Part shown: positions 15,217 through 23,492 of the stretch, piece by piece | Position numbering within the stretch: the stretch's first letter is position 1 | How the letters are laid out: the number at the start of each line of letters is the position of its first letter | Assembly (NCBI GenBank): GCA_964443785.1 | Contig: CAYUER010000001.1 | Span: forward strand, 1-61,851 | Source of the DNA: CALMZN01 sp964443785 | GTDB taxonomy: Bacteria > Patescibacteriota > Patescibacteriia > UBA1558 > GWA2-36-10 | Direction of reading: 5' to 3' | DNA: 61,851 nucleotides | Notes under the pieces: generated by a model | Told to the model about the DNA's origin: nothing | Databases searched by the model: none | What the model saw: the letters and a program-made list of their open reading frames with translations, nothing else | Program-made: the position numbers and the translations under genes

Positions 15217-15636
15217 TTAATTATTGTCTTCAACGGAAATTTTCTTACCATCTGTGTGGTGAGTTTTTGGTAAAACTATAGTCAAAATGCCATTTTTAAT
15301 TGTAGCTTTGATTTTTTCTGTCTGCACCTCTAGTGGTAAAATAATCGAACGAGAAAAACTACCCCAATAACATTCTTTATAAAAATAATCGTCCTCATCA
15401 ATTCTTTTTTCATGCTTACGCTCGCCGCGAATAGTCAGCATGTCATTGTGAAAGCTGATATCAATATCATCTGGCTCGACACCAGCAATGGTCGACTTGA
15501 TGATAATATTATTACTGTCTTGATAGACATCAACTGAAAGCTGACCCTCTTCATCAAAAACAACTTCTTCGTGTTCTATCGGTAAATTTGATGCTTCTTT
15601 TTCTGAGTGATTTTTTTTATTTTTCTTTTTAAACAT
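15217..15636 (-). CDS. Small heat-shock protein Hsp20/alpha-crystallin
   Basis: 139 residues. The alpha-crystallin domain spans about 38-135: VDVYQDSNNIIIKSTIAGVEPDDIDISFHNDMLTIRGER, then SRSIILPLEV and the A-T-I-K-N-G-I-L-T-I-V-L-P-K block (with the I-x-I/V-like motif). It should hold unfolded proteins as an ATP-independent chaperone. The N-terminal arm is short and very basic (FKKKNKKNH). First gene of a unit with the small protein and VanW. Confidence 0.92.
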   Translation of the reverse strand: MFKKKNKKNHSEKEASNLPIEHEEVVFDEEGQLSVDVYQDSNNIIIKSTIAGVEPDDIDISFHNDMLTIRGERKHEKRIDEDDYFYKECYWGSFSRSIILPLEVQTEKIKATIKNGILTIVLPKTHHTDGKKISVEDNN

Positions 15637-15713
15637 AGGCTCTGTTTATGCTTGTATTATAAAATTTTTATGCCTGCTTGTAAAGGACTTTCAAATAATT
15701 ATTGCCAAAAAAA

Positions 15714-15743
15714 TCCCCTCACTCAAAAAATAGAGTGAGGGGA
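15714..15743 (-). terminator. Terminator of the 15773 cassette
   Basis: Stem TCCCCTCACTC (15714-15724) / GAGTGAGGGGA (15733-15743), 8-base loop, followed on the minus strand by TTTTTTT. Confidence 0.85.
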
Positions 15744-15772
15744 CCACGGGGCTCATCGACCCAAAACGAGGC

Positions 15773-16273
15773 TCATTGCAAATCGCTAATAAAGCTCAGA
15801 CCTCGCAGTTGCGCGAGAAAATCTTGCGCCAGCTGCTGATAACGCTGCTGACCAAGTTCTCTACAAATATCATGCAGAGTTTGATTTGGCGGCACCATAT
15901 AAAGCAGCTGATCCAGCAAGACCAAGATCAGGTCCTGAGGCTCAGCCTCCACTGGGACAACCACCGCTGTCCAGTATTTGCCGCTAACCTCAAACCAGCC
16001 AACTTGCCAGCCCAGGTGATTCTGAGCTTCCAGGGTGTCAATCTCACTGCATTGAGCAGGGTCAATCGGAAAATCGAAAATGAAGTGAAGATGACCATCT
16101 CCGAGGAGCAGCTGATACTGAAAAGCTTGATCATAGGGCGCCGTGATGCGCCCAGAGCCAGTGGCTAGGTGTTGGTAGTCGGGCACTCCTGCCCAATTGT
16201 CAGCAGGCACCTGACTATAGCTCGACCAAGCCGGCGCAGCTGCCAAGCAGACAAGCAAACAAATAAAACGCAT
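15773..16273 (-). CDS. Secreted hypothetical protein in a GC-rich cassette
   Basis: 166 residues with a signal peptide at 1-17 (MRFICLLVCLAAAPAWS). The mature part begins SYSQVPADNW, is rich in aromatic and acidic residues and low in lysine, and ends in a helical segment (DICRELGQQRYQQLAQDFLAQL). Two cysteines in the mature part could form a disulfide. GGGAGG-type ribosome binding site (AGGGAGGACGGCT) directly before the ATG; own promoter at 16343-16370 and terminator at 15714-15743. Composition and codon use differ strongly from hsp20 on one side and the methyltransferase on the other. Family not recognised. Confidence 0.75.
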   Translation of the reverse strand: MRFICLLVCLAAAPAWSSYSQVPADNWAGVPDYQHLATGSGRITAPYDQAFQYQLLLGDGHLHFIFDFPIDPAQCSEIDTLEAQNHLGWQVGWFEVSGKYWTAVVVPVEAEPQDLILVLLDQLLYMVPPNQTLHDICRELGQQRYQQLAQDFLAQLRGLSFISDLQ

Positions 16274-16342
16274 AGCCGTCCTCCCTGACGCGACAAGTTG
16301 GGGTAAACGATTGCTGGGTGAAGGAACCTTTAAGAATTAACA

Positions 16343-16370
16343 ATTATATACCAACTATAATATTTGTAAA
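16343..16370 (-). promoter_or_regulatory. Promoter of the 15773 cassette
   Basis: Minus strand TTTACA (16365-16370), 16-base spacer, TATAAT (16343-16348). It starts just after the terminator of the tRNA-Val unit. Confidence 0.65.
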
Positions 16371-16373
16371 GAA

Positions 16374-16396
16374 TCAAAAAACCAGCTCAGAGCTGG
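16374..16396 (-). terminator. Terminator after tRNA-Val
   Basis: CCAGCTC-t-GAGCTGG stem followed on the minus strand by TTTTTT, 8 bases beyond the CCA end of tRNA-Val. Confidence 0.75.
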
Positions 16397-16403
16397 ATAT
16401 AAA

Positions 16404-16480
16404 TGGTGGGCATAAGAGGAGTCGAACCTCTGACCTCTACAATGTCAATGTAGCGCTCTAACCAACTGAGCTATATGCCC
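16404..16480 (-). tRNA. tRNA-Val (anticodon GAC)
   Basis: Complete cloverleaf: acceptor GGGCATA / TATGCCC, D arm with AGCTCAGTTGGTTAGAGC, anticodon stem-loop CTACA-TTGACAT-TGTAG with anticodon GAC, T arm AGAGG-TTCGACT-CCTCT. Discriminator A and an encoded CCA end. It starts one base beyond the stop codon of the methyltransferase gene. Confidence 0.95.
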
Positions 16481-16481
16481 C

Positions 16482-16985
16482 CTATCTAATATATAAATAC
16501 ATGGCTGGACGACCATCTGGTTTGTCTACCACTGTTGCCTGCCAAGTCTCTATCGGCCAGACATAGGCGATCACCTTGGCGCCTGGCTTTAATTCTTTTT
16601 CTAATTTATTTTTTAATTGTTCGTAAATCCGTGGGATCAAAAAGAAATATACAACATCTGCCTCACTCAAGTCAACCAACCAGAAATCGCGAAATTTTAT
16701 TTGCGCCTGACTTCTAGAAAAAAATTTTCTGACATAGGCCATCAAGAATGGTAAAATAGAAACTTCTAGCCCAACAGCTTTGGCTCCTTTTTTGGCAGCA
16801 GCTATGACTACCACCCCGTCACCACAGCCCAAGTCATAAACTACTTGTCCAGGCTTGATGTCTGCTAATTTTAAAAAACGATCTAAGTCTTTTTTCCAAG
16901 TAGGCACCCAACCAATACCGCGCACCAAAGAATAAACAGTGGTGATCAGAATAATTAAAATACCGATTAACAAAAATTGATTCAT
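16482..16985 (-). CDS. Membrane-anchored class I SAM-dependent methyltransferase
   Basis: 167 residues. One N-terminal membrane helix (about 3-22) is followed by a compact Rossmann methyltransferase with motif I V-Y-D-L-G-C-G-D-G (49-57), an acidic residue after strand 2 (VGLEVS), and a final strand AMYLYIR. The substrate cannot be inferred. It lies between two tRNA genes with only 8 bases to tRNA-Leu upstream and 1 base to tRNA-Val downstream, so all three are probably one transcript; excision of the tRNAs would leave an mRNA with almost no leader. The location invites an RNA substrate, but the membrane anchor argues for a lipid or envelope target. Confidence 0.85.
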   Translation of the reverse strand: MNQFLLIGILIILITTVYSLVRGIGWVPTWKKDLDRFLKLADIKPGQVVYDLGCGDGVVVIAAAKKGAKAVGLEVSILPFLMAYVRKFFSRSQAQIKFRDFWLVDLSEADVVYFFLIPRIYEQLKNKLEKELKPGAKVIAYVWPIETWQATVVDKPDGRPAMYLYIR

Positions 16986-16993
16986 GATTTTTT

Positions 16994-17080
16994 TGGTGCC
17001 GGAGAGAGGACTTGAACCTCCACAGCCTTGCGGCTACCAGCTCCTAAGGCTGGCGTGTCTGCCAATTTCACCACCCCGGC
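16994..17080 (-). tRNA. tRNA-Leu (anticodon TAG)
   Basis: Complete class II tRNA: acceptor GCCGGGG / CTCCGGC, D arm, anticodon stem-loop CCAGC-CTTAGGA-GCTGG with anticodon TAG, a long variable arm (AGCCGCAAGGCT), T arm GAGG-TTCAAGT-CCTC, and an encoded CCA end. A 16-base copy of its 5' end and upstream flank recurs at 17185-17200. Confidence 0.95.
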
Positions 17081-17200
17081 GTATATAAAAATAAAGTACA
17101 AGTATTAAATGCCGCTGAGATTAAATTGAGGGCCAATTTTCGTAGTCGAGCTAAGCTCGATGAAGATCCCGCGATAAGCGGGACACCACCCCGGCGTATA
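17070..17200. repeat. Duplicated 5' end of tRNA-Leu with a REP-like hairpin
   Basis: ACCACCCCGGCGTATA occurs at 17070-17085 (start of tRNA-Leu plus flank) and again at 17185-17200, 115 bases apart. The DNA between holds TCGAGC-taa-GCTCGA and the hairpin ATCCCGC-gataa-GCGGGA (17167-17183), the same core as in trmD. The pattern suggests insertion of a palindromic element with target duplication. Nothing else is seen between 17081 and 17260. Confidence 0.6.
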
Positions 17201-17260
17201 CAATAAAACTATATAGCGCTGTTATTTATACTAAAAAATAAGAAAAAAGTCAAAAATAGA

Positions 17261-17286
17261 ACCCCGCCCTTCGCAAAGGGCGGGGT
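17261..17286 (-). terminator. Terminator of the KAS III-like cassette
   Basis: ACCCCGCCCTT / AAGGGCGGGGT, 4-base loop, followed on the minus strand by TCTATTTTTGAC. Confidence 0.8.
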
Positions 17287-17310
17287 AATTGTTGTGCATC
17301 ATCTGAATAC

Positions 17311-18058
17311 TCAGATGACAAAGGCGTAGTTGCCAACGGAAAGGCCGGCACCAAAGGTGGTCACAACCACCAAATCGCCCGACTTCATGTCGCCAGCCAA
17401 CACTGCCTTGGATATCAAGGAGCCTGTCGAAGCACCGGAAGTGTTACCGGTGTACTCGACATTGCGATAAATTCGACCACTAAAGGTGGGCCAGCTATCA
17501 CGCAACTTTTCTTCCAGCAGATTCAGTGTCTTGCTGCTGGGCTGATGGGGCACCAAGTGATTGATGGCAGACGGTAAGATACCAGCTCGCTCGACACCAT
17601 CGAGCAAGATGCGCACTACTTCTCGACCAACAAACTTGTGAACACCCAAACCCTTCTGGGTAAAACCTTCATCAGTCTTGGTGATCAGATGAAGTTGACC
17701 ATCAAAAGGCTCGCACCTGATGTCGAAGAATCTGAACGCTTCGTGTTCGCTAGCGCTCAACAAAAAAGCAAAAGCCGCGTCACCGAAGAGGTTACTCCCC
17801 TTCCAATCGTCAAGCTTGGCCAGGGAGGTGGCCTTTTCGGCACAGACCACTAGTACTTTTTTGGCTACACCAGAGCGCACCAGAGTCCAAGCGTTGAATA
17901 CAGCCACGCAGCCGACTGGGCAGGCCTCCTGCACATCATAGGCCATAGCCTGAGAGCGCTGGCCAAGTCCGTGCTTGATACGATCAGCTAGGCTGGGGTA
18001 GCCTGGCCCCGTGTTGCTACCGGCTACGATAGCATCGAGCTCGAGAGCTGAGACGCCA
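17311..18058 (-). CDS. Beta-ketoacyl-ACP synthase III-like thiolase-fold enzyme, 5' end in gap
   Basis: The frame is open from the gap edge; an internal ATG at 17946 is not the start, because upstream codons continue the family pattern (ALELDAIVAGSNTG ... PSLADRIKHGLG). All three KAS III catalytic positions are present: Cys in YDVQEACPVGC, His in NHLVPHQPSS, Asn in EYTGNTSGAS. Such enzymes condense an acyl-CoA with malonyl-ACP, or act in related secondary pathways. Roughly the first 70 residues are missing. A GC-rich cassette with its own promoter (18188-18216), ribosome binding site AGGAGT (just right of the gap) and terminator. Fatty acid synthesis is usually absent from CPR genomes, so its role is puzzling. 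It could be FabH, a HMG-CoA-synthase-like or an OleA-like relative. Confidence 0.8.
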
Positions 18059-18158
18059 NNNNNNNNNNNNNNNNNNNNNNNNNNNNNNNNNNNNNNNNNN
18101 NNNNNNNNNNNNNNNNNNNNNNNNNNNNNNNNNNNNNNNNNNNNNNNNNNNNNNNNNN
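18059..18158. other. Assembly gap (100 N) in the KAS III-like gene
   Basis: Exactly 100 N. The missing N-terminal part of the enzyme needs roughly 200 bases or more, so the true gap is longer than drawn. Confidence 0.95.
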
Positions 18159-18187
18159 GTGAAAAACTCCTGCCTCTAATCTTAATA

Positions 18188-18216
18188 AGTATTACTCAAT
18201 ACTAGTAAAAGGTCAA
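18188..18216 (-). promoter_or_regulatory. Promoter of the KAS III-like cassette
   Basis: Minus strand TTGACC (18211-18216), about 16-17 bases, TAATAC/AATACT (18188-18194). A leader with GGCAGGAGT follows and runs into the gap. Confidence 0.55.
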
Positions 18217-18223
18217 AAATAAA

Positions 18224-18252
18224 AAGGGCCCTGATTGTTTACCAGAACCCTT
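18224..18252 (-). terminator. Terminator of the 18251 cassette
   Basis: Ten-base-pair stem AAGGGTTCTG / CAGGGCCCTT (two G-T pairs) on the minus strand, followed by TTTATTTTT. It overlaps the stop codon. Confidence 0.75.
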
Positions 18253-18673
18253 AGAGCTGTAGCTTTAAAACTACCGTTTGTCTGTCCACGCCGTAAACTA
18301 CAATGTAGCCGTAGTCCCCTTCTTTGACCACAGCTACTGTGCCAGCACCCGCCTCCTTGTAGATGCGATCAAAAAACCTCGGCTCGGTACACTGACCAGT
18401 GAAGGTGTTGGCAAAGCAGTTGCCGTTTGGCAACAGATCAACAAAGCGCTGACCATCAGGCAAACGATCTACCAATGACCAAGGCATACGCCCTGTGGCT
18501 TGGTAAAAATTCTTGACCAATGGCTCTAGTACTTCCGCTTGAAGCTCTGCTCTCTTGAACAACTCCGTATTACGGTTGCTTTTTTCCCACTCCCTGATCG
18601 TGAGATAGATCACCAGCGCTGCACTGACGAGAACGAACAAAACCTCGGGCCAACCAAACTTTCTTTTCTGCAT
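18251..18673 (-). CDS. Membrane-anchored pseudopilin-like hypothetical protein in a GC-rich cassette
   Basis: 140 residues. One helix at about 9-26 (WPEVLFVLVSAALVIYLTI) then a long amphipathic helix and a C-terminal beta region (GTVAVVKEGDYGYIVVYGVD). The layout, with TGRMPWSL after the helix, recalls type II/IV pseudopilins, but the GFTLxE cleavage motif is absent. Two cysteines (NGNCFANTFTGQC) may form a disulfide loop. Strong GAGGAGGTG ribosome binding site and own promoter and terminator. GC-rich against AT-rich neighbours. Function unknown. Confidence 0.75.
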   Translation of the reverse strand: MQKRKFGWPEVLFVLVSAALVIYLTIREWEKSNRNTELFKRAELQAEVLEPLVKNFYQATGRMPWSLVDRLPDGQRFVDLLPNGNCFANTFTGQCTEPRFFDRIYKEAGAGTVAVVKEGDYGYIVVYGVDRQTVVLKLQL

Positions 18674-18721
18674 CTAGACACCTCCTCTAGAAAGTAAAAG
18701 TTAACACTCAGTTTCCAAATG

Positions 18722-18750
18722 AAATTACCACTTTAATGTAGGGGTGTCAA
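18722..18750 (-). promoter_or_regulatory. Promoter of the 18251 cassette
   Basis: Minus strand TTGACA (18745-18750), 17-base spacer, TAATTT (18722-18727). Its -35 overlaps the stop codon of the surface protein gene at 18747. Confidence 0.65.
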
Positions 18751-21281
18751 ACGTGTTTATTTTTTATTTTTTGATAGATAAAAATGAAAGCTAGCAACAA
18801 TAAAAAGCCACTCATGATAAATTTAATAATTTTTTTACTTTTTTGTTTACTGTTGTTTTCTTCGACAGTACTAGTAGCTGTGCTAACCATTATTTTTTCT
18901 CCCAAAACTTTTTGTTCAGCTTGCAAATCACTTTTATCAAAGACATCTAGGCGAATCACTTTTTCATCAAATTGTAATAAGCCGCTAGCTACAACTTCCG
19001 TGCCTTTTTCTAGCTTCAAATCTTTAGTGTCATACTTCAGACTCAAACGCAAATTATATTCTTGATCTACATCCTCAGCCAAATAAATATTTTTTCCATT
19101 TTTCTTGACGACTACTCCGCGTACTGCTACCAATTGACCATTGTGTTCCTCGTTAAGATCCGAACTATCAATAATTTCTGGTTTGCTTATCTCTTGAGCT
19201 CTATTTATGATATTTATATTTTCAGCATTGGCTATTTTTAATCTCGGCCAAGGCTCTAGGCGAGTCACTTTACCAAAAAAATCAGCACTATCTCCCCTTT
19301 GATATTTATCAAAATCCAAAACGCCATAAACTTCAACCAACTTATTATCAATATCTAACAAATATAATGCCTTATTATTCTTGGCCCAGACAGTGGCGAC
19401 AATATTTCTATTTTCATTTTTCTTTAGTTCTGCTTCGGTTTCTTTGCCGGCTAGTTCTATCGGATTAATAACATTAGTGAGGCCGGGGCTGGGATTACCA
19501 CTGACAAACCACTCACTATTTACTAGGTCCCAGGCATATGCTTGACCTTCTGGAATTTTTTCGTATTTTACTTCTTGCCACACTTCGTTCACTGGTGTCA
19601 ATAAACGCACGCTATCCTCGGTATTATTTAGAGTGATTTGACTGGTACTTCTATCAATGACTAAAAAACTGCCTGGCCCCATAATCGTACTAGTAGCAAA
19701 AACATAGGCCTTACTGCCGCCATCTTGATCATCCAGCTGCCAGCCGAGTAGGTCAATATTTTTTGCACCGGCATTATAAAGCTCTATCCATTCATTGTCA
19801 TCAGAGCCTGTGGGATTTGGCAAAAACTCTGTAATCAATAAATCACTTTTAGCAAAATCAATTGGCTTGATGTCGCTCAATTTCAAATCCACTTCTTTGT
19901 TTTCTACTACGATATTTTTGCTAGTCTCCTGGCTAAGTCCACCAGAATCAGTTACTTTTAATTTAACTAGATAGTTACCAGCTTTTTCGTAGACATGATT
20001 TTCTTTGGGCTCATCACCATTTTGTCCGTCGCCAAAGTCCCAGCTATATTTCAGCTCACCCTCTTCTGGGTCTGTGGAATCACTGCCGGAAAAAATAATT
20101 TTTGTGTCTGTAAAAAATTTATCACCATCTATTTTCATCAATGCCCTTGGTACTTGATTGGCTGGTAAAATATTGGCCTGACTCGGCGTTGGATTAGGCG
20201 TCCAAACAAAAGAGCCATTAATCAGGGCAAAGCTTTTTCCCTCAGGAGCGCTGACTTCATAGATTATACTATCAATCAAACTACCATCAGGCGAATAAAT
20301 TTTGAAACTATCACCGCCCGTATTATTAAAAGATATTTTTGTTTGATTTTTATATAACACCAAATAGGACTGCCCCGCCAAAAGTAATCCTTGGCCGATA
20401 GTATATTGTCCGGCCAAATTATCCTGCAATTTAAAATTAGACAAATCGACCACACCTGATCCTTGATTGTATATCTCAGCCCACTCTGCATCATCAGTGC
20501 CAACTGGATTGGGTAAAATTTCTGATATCTTAATCTGAGACCAATTGTTAGTTGGTGAACTACTGCGACTACTACCACCAGTGTTGTTTTGAGTATCAGC
20601 ATCCTCCTGACTATTATCACTATCACTAGAGTCATCACTACCACTATCATTTTGATCATCGTCAAGCTCCTCATCCTCTGGAGGTAAGTCTGTGGCAATA
20701 CTTTTGACTGCCCCTGGTGTCCCGCCAAGCACATAACTTATTTGCCAATTATTTTGATTGCTGTCTTGGTTTAAATTTATTTTTTCCAAAGTCTTACCAT
20801 CACCGCTCGCACCCCAAGTAGAGTCGTAGCTAGCGCTAACACCCTGCGTCTGCCCGCCATCAAAACTCAAGGCAATGGTGCTACTAGAATTGTTGAGACT
20901 CATGACCGTATCAAAAACAGTAGCCGCAAATCCTGTGTGAGTACTCAAAAAATTTTGTGCATCAGAAGCAACAATAAAATATTCGTTGGCAGCAATCGTG
21001 CTGGTGCCGTTGGCTAGATGCAAAACATGATTTGAGCCATCAAAAAAACGCCATGTACTGGCGCCTGTTCCAGTCAAAACTTCTATTGTCTCCGACCCGC
21101 TATTGTAAACCTCAATCCATTCACCTCCGCTATCTGATCCCTCCAAGTCATACATGATCTCGGAAATCACTAGATCAGTGTTGGCCGCTTGACTCACGCG
21201 AGGATATAGCCAAGGTAAAATTAAAATTATAATCGCCCAAAGACTGACCGCTTGTTGAGCGAAAATCGCTTTTCTTTTCAT
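18747..21281 (-). CDS. Large surface protein with lamin-tail and PKD domains
   Basis: 844 residues. Signal peptide at 1-32 (ending VSQAAN). Three lamin-tail domains are visible: LVISEIMYDLEG...EWIEVYN (about 37-150), IKISEILPNP...EWAEIYN (about 250-360) and LLITEFLPNP...EWIELYN (about 475-590). Between the second and third is a PKD domain with YSWDFGDG. Residues about 200-240 are an Asp/Ser/Asn-rich linker. A further beta domain and a final membrane helix (about 815-838) anchor the C-terminus. Lamin-tail proteins of this type are common on CPR cell surfaces and are thought to mediate adhesion. AT-rich, native in style. Followed by three other exported genes further upstream on the same strand. 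Confidence 0.88.
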   Translation of the reverse strand: MKRKAIFAQQAVSLWAIIILILPWLYPRVSQAANTDLVISEIMYDLEGSDSGGEWIEVYNSGSETIEVLTGTGASTWRFFDGSNHVLHLANGTSTIAANEYFIVASDAQNFLSTHTGFAATVFDTVMSLNNSSSTIALSFDGGQTQGVSASYDSTWGASGDGKTLEKINLNQDSNQNNWQISYVLGGTPGAVKSIATDLPPEDEELDDDQNDSGSDDSSDSDNSQEDADTQNNTGGSSRSSSPTNNWSQIKISEILPNPVGTDDAEWAEIYNQGSGVVDLSNFKLQDNLAGQYTIGQGLLLAGQSYLVLYKNQTKISFNNTGGDSFKIYSPDGSLIDSIIYEVSAPEGKSFALINGSFVWTPNPTPSQANILPANQVPRALMKIDGDKFFTDTKIIFSGSDSTDPEEGELKYSWDFGDGQNGDEPKENHVYEKAGNYLVKLKVTDSGGLSQETSKNIVVENKEVDLKLSDIKPIDFAKSDLLITEFLPNPTGSDDNEWIELYNAGAKNIDLLGWQLDDQDGGSKAYVFATSTIMGPGSFLVIDRSTSQITLNNTEDSVRLLTPVNEVWQEVKYEKIPEGQAYAWDLVNSEWFVSGNPSPGLTNVINPIELAGKETEAELKKNENRNIVATVWAKNNKALYLLDIDNKLVEVYGVLDFDKYQRGDSADFFGKVTRLEPWPRLKIANAENINIINRAQEISKPEIIDSSDLNEEHNGQLVAVRGVVVKKNGKNIYLAEDVDQEYNLRLSLKYDTKDLKLEKGTEVVASGLLQFDEKVIRLDVFDKSDLQAEQKVLGEKIMVSTATSTVEENNSKQKSKKIIKFIMSGFLLLLAFIFIYQKIKNKHV

Positions 21282-21301
21282 ATTTAATTGTTAATTATAA
21301 T

Positions 21302-21802
21302 TTATTTTTTGAAATAATTATTTATTATTTCTTCTGTTGCTGTACATTTTACAAATTCTGCATACCCCGGATCTTCCACCTCTAACATTCGCCCAGTGCT
21401 ACAGCTGCCGGCCCACAATAATTTGTCTTTATAAGCATGCAATGGGTATATCCCGCCAGCGACACAAAAAGCTTCTGGTTGAGCTGTCAAAAAACTTAAA
21501 AATTTTTCATTGCTCCAATGATTGTAGTTGGGTGTAATAATAACTTCAAAGCCACCGGGCAAAATTAATTGCTTCAGGCTGCCTTGCTCAACAATTTTTT
21601 TAAATTGATTAAATTCTTCATTGGCACAATCTTCACCTAAATACTTTTTAGCTTGATCATTTATTTCTTGATAAAGACTAAAATTTTCTATTTGTTTAAT
21701 GATTGGATTTACTTTTCTGTTATTTACAAATATAAAATAAAAAGCAACTGATACCAAAATTACAAATAAAATAATCAATAAATATTTTTTGTTCACTTTC
21801 AT
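21302..21802 (-). CDS. Membrane-anchored hypothetical protein
   Basis: 166 residues. One N-terminal helix (about 7-26), then an external domain with four cysteines (EDCANEEF, EAFCVAGG, AGSCSTG, FVKCTATE), likely two disulfides. Three bases separate it from the next upstream gene, and the lamin-tail gene follows 20 bases downstream, so the four genes 18747-23455 are probably one operon. Family not recognised. Confidence 0.75.
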   Translation of the reverse strand: MKVNKKYLLIILFVILVSVAFYFIFVNNRKVNPIIKQIENFSLYQEINDQAKKYLGEDCANEEFNQFKKIVEQGSLKQLILPGGFEVIITPNYNHWSNEKFLSFLTAQPEAFCVAGGIYPLHAYKDKLLWAGSCSTGRMLEVEDPGYAEFVKCTATEEIINNYFKK

Positions 21803-21805
21803 ACT

Positions 21806-22429
21806 CTACTGCTCAAATTTTAGACTTTCCAACATGTCATTAAAAATCTTTCTATTTTTTTCACTATGCTCTTTTTCATAATAACTAACAGTCATTACCT
21901 GATTAGTAGCATAATTTAATAAATAAACCGTGTCTGAGTAAACCCAGCTCTGCTGACTACTATCCCTGTAATTACCTTGAATCCTATAGTCTTCCAAGCC
22001 TCTAAAATGACTAATTTTTGGATCTTTTAATAGTACCACGTCGGCAACGAGGCCAATGGGATAGTTAATATAGCTTTTGATTACTATTTTATTTTTATCA
22101 AATGACAGGTCGTCTGTGGGCACATCATTAAAACCAACCACATCTATAGAACCCGCTTCCGTTGTTTCATTGTGCTCGCTGTAACTCCAATTTTTTGGAT
22201 AATCTACGCTAAAACACCATTTTTTATTTAGGTAAGTATTCTCCAAATCATTCTGCAAAAATGAATTTATACTACAATTAAAATTAGATGAATCGGTTAT
22301 ATTAAACTTGGTTTTTTTTGTCACCTGTTTTTCTATTAACATTTTGGTGCCCAATATTAAAAAAAATCCAAAAAGAAACAAAAATAGCAGGCTAATTGAT
22401 AAATAATATTTTTTATTTAAAAATAACAT
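21806..22429 (-). CDS. Membrane-anchored hypothetical protein, PsbP-like pattern
   Basis: 207 residues. N-terminal helix about 9-31. The external part contains WCFSVDYPKNWSYSE and a closing NDMLESLKFE, the frame of PsbP/DUF1795-like domains that are frequent in exported CPR proteins. Function unknown. It lies 9 bases from the 22439 gene and 3 bases from the 21302 gene. Confidence 0.72.
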   Translation of the reverse strand: MLFLNKKYYLSISLLFLFLFGFFLILGTKMLIEKQVTKKTKFNITDSSNFNCSINSFLQNDLENTYLNKKWCFSVDYPKNWSYSEHNETTEAGSIDVVGFNDVPTDDLSFDKNKIVIKSYINYPIGLVADVVLLKDPKISHFRGLEDYRIQGNYRDSSQQSWVYSDTVYLLNYATNQVMTVSYYEKEHSEKNRKIFNDMLESLKFEQ

Positions 22430-22438
22430 ATTAGAAAA

Positions 22439-23455
22439 TTACCACATATCAATTAAACTCCAATTCGTATACTTGTCTTCTTTTGCCCATGGCCAATAAA
22501 CTCGCCTAGTAGCAATATCTATTAAGTGGCGCCCGCCAGCACCAGAAAAAATATAATATTTATCATTATTTGACCAAAAGCCATCTATAAACATGCCATC
22601 GTTACTTGTAAATAATAAATAGTTTTTATCATTATCTATATCCCATAAAATAAACCGACAAAAATTAGCATTATCACATTTCTGCTTCATAGCAAAATGG
22701 CCGCCACCAGAAAGGTGAAAACCTAAATTATCACCCGTCTTTTTGTCTTCTATTAACCCAGAAGTCAAATCTAGTTTGCGTAAAAATGTATCCACCTCAT
22801 ATAAAATTTTATTGCCTTGCTTGGCAACCGTAAAGTACGGCCATAGATTGCCCACCAACTGATATTGAGTATTGCCATCATTGGTGACATATTTAAAATC
22901 TTGCTGACCCTCCACCCCACTGCGCACTAAACCTATAACGTGAAAATCTACTTTGCCAAAATCATCAATAATCCCGATAATCTGATCACCTTTTTTCGCA
23001 AATGTTATTTGTCTTTTTTTACTTGTGTTATTAGCCAAATCAAAAACCTGGTAATATTTCTTTTCGCCATTCTCTGTGAACAGAGCCACAAAACGACCAT
23101 TATTAGAAAAAGAGAAAATTGGATTATTATCTTCCGGGGCTAATGTATAAATTTCATTCTCGCTATGATTTAAAAAATTCCTAGATAGTAATGATCCATT
23201 TTTAATAAAATATAATAAATTGTGTTCAACATCTAGTTGCAAGTCTGTTTGCCCTGGTTGAAATGTAATGTGGTCAGCTATTGTACATTTATTATACGTG
23301 CATTTTTCTACTACAAAGCCAGCACTAGTGCCCCACAATCTGTAATGTGATTTTATAAATATTAATTTGACCTTGTCTTCAATTTTTTGTGAATACACAA
23401 AAGATCCACTAGCCAAAATTAAACTTATGATTAAAAATATTATCTTTTTTCTCAT
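22439..23455 (-). CDS. Secreted hypothetical protein, beta-propeller-like
   Basis: 338 residues. Signal peptide or anchor at 1-22. The rest consists of repeated strands with turn motifs such as FSNNGRFVALFTENGE and HLSGGGHFAMKQ, as in WD40/TolB-type propellers; cysteines are clustered in CTYNKC and CDNANFC. AT-rich and native in style. First gene of the exported-protein group that ends with the lamin-tail protein. Confidence 0.72.
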   Translation of the reverse strand: MRKKIIFLIISLILASGSFVYSQKIEDKVKLIFIKSHYRLWGTSAGFVVEKCTYNKCTIADHITFQPGQTDLQLDVEHNLLYFIKNGSLLSRNFLNHSENEIYTLAPEDNNPIFSFSNNGRFVALFTENGEKKYYQVFDLANNTSKKRQITFAKKGDQIIGIIDDFGKVDFHVIGLVRSGVEGQQDFKYVTNDGNTQYQLVGNLWPYFTVAKQGNKILYEVDTFLRKLDLTSGLIEDKKTGDNLGFHLSGGGHFAMKQKCDNANFCRFILWDIDNDKNYLLFTSNDGMFIDGFWSNNDKYYIFSGAGGRHLIDIATRRVYWPWAKEDKYTNWSLIDMW

Positions 23456-23492
23456 GTCTATAATTATTATATTATTGTAACATAGAATTGGT

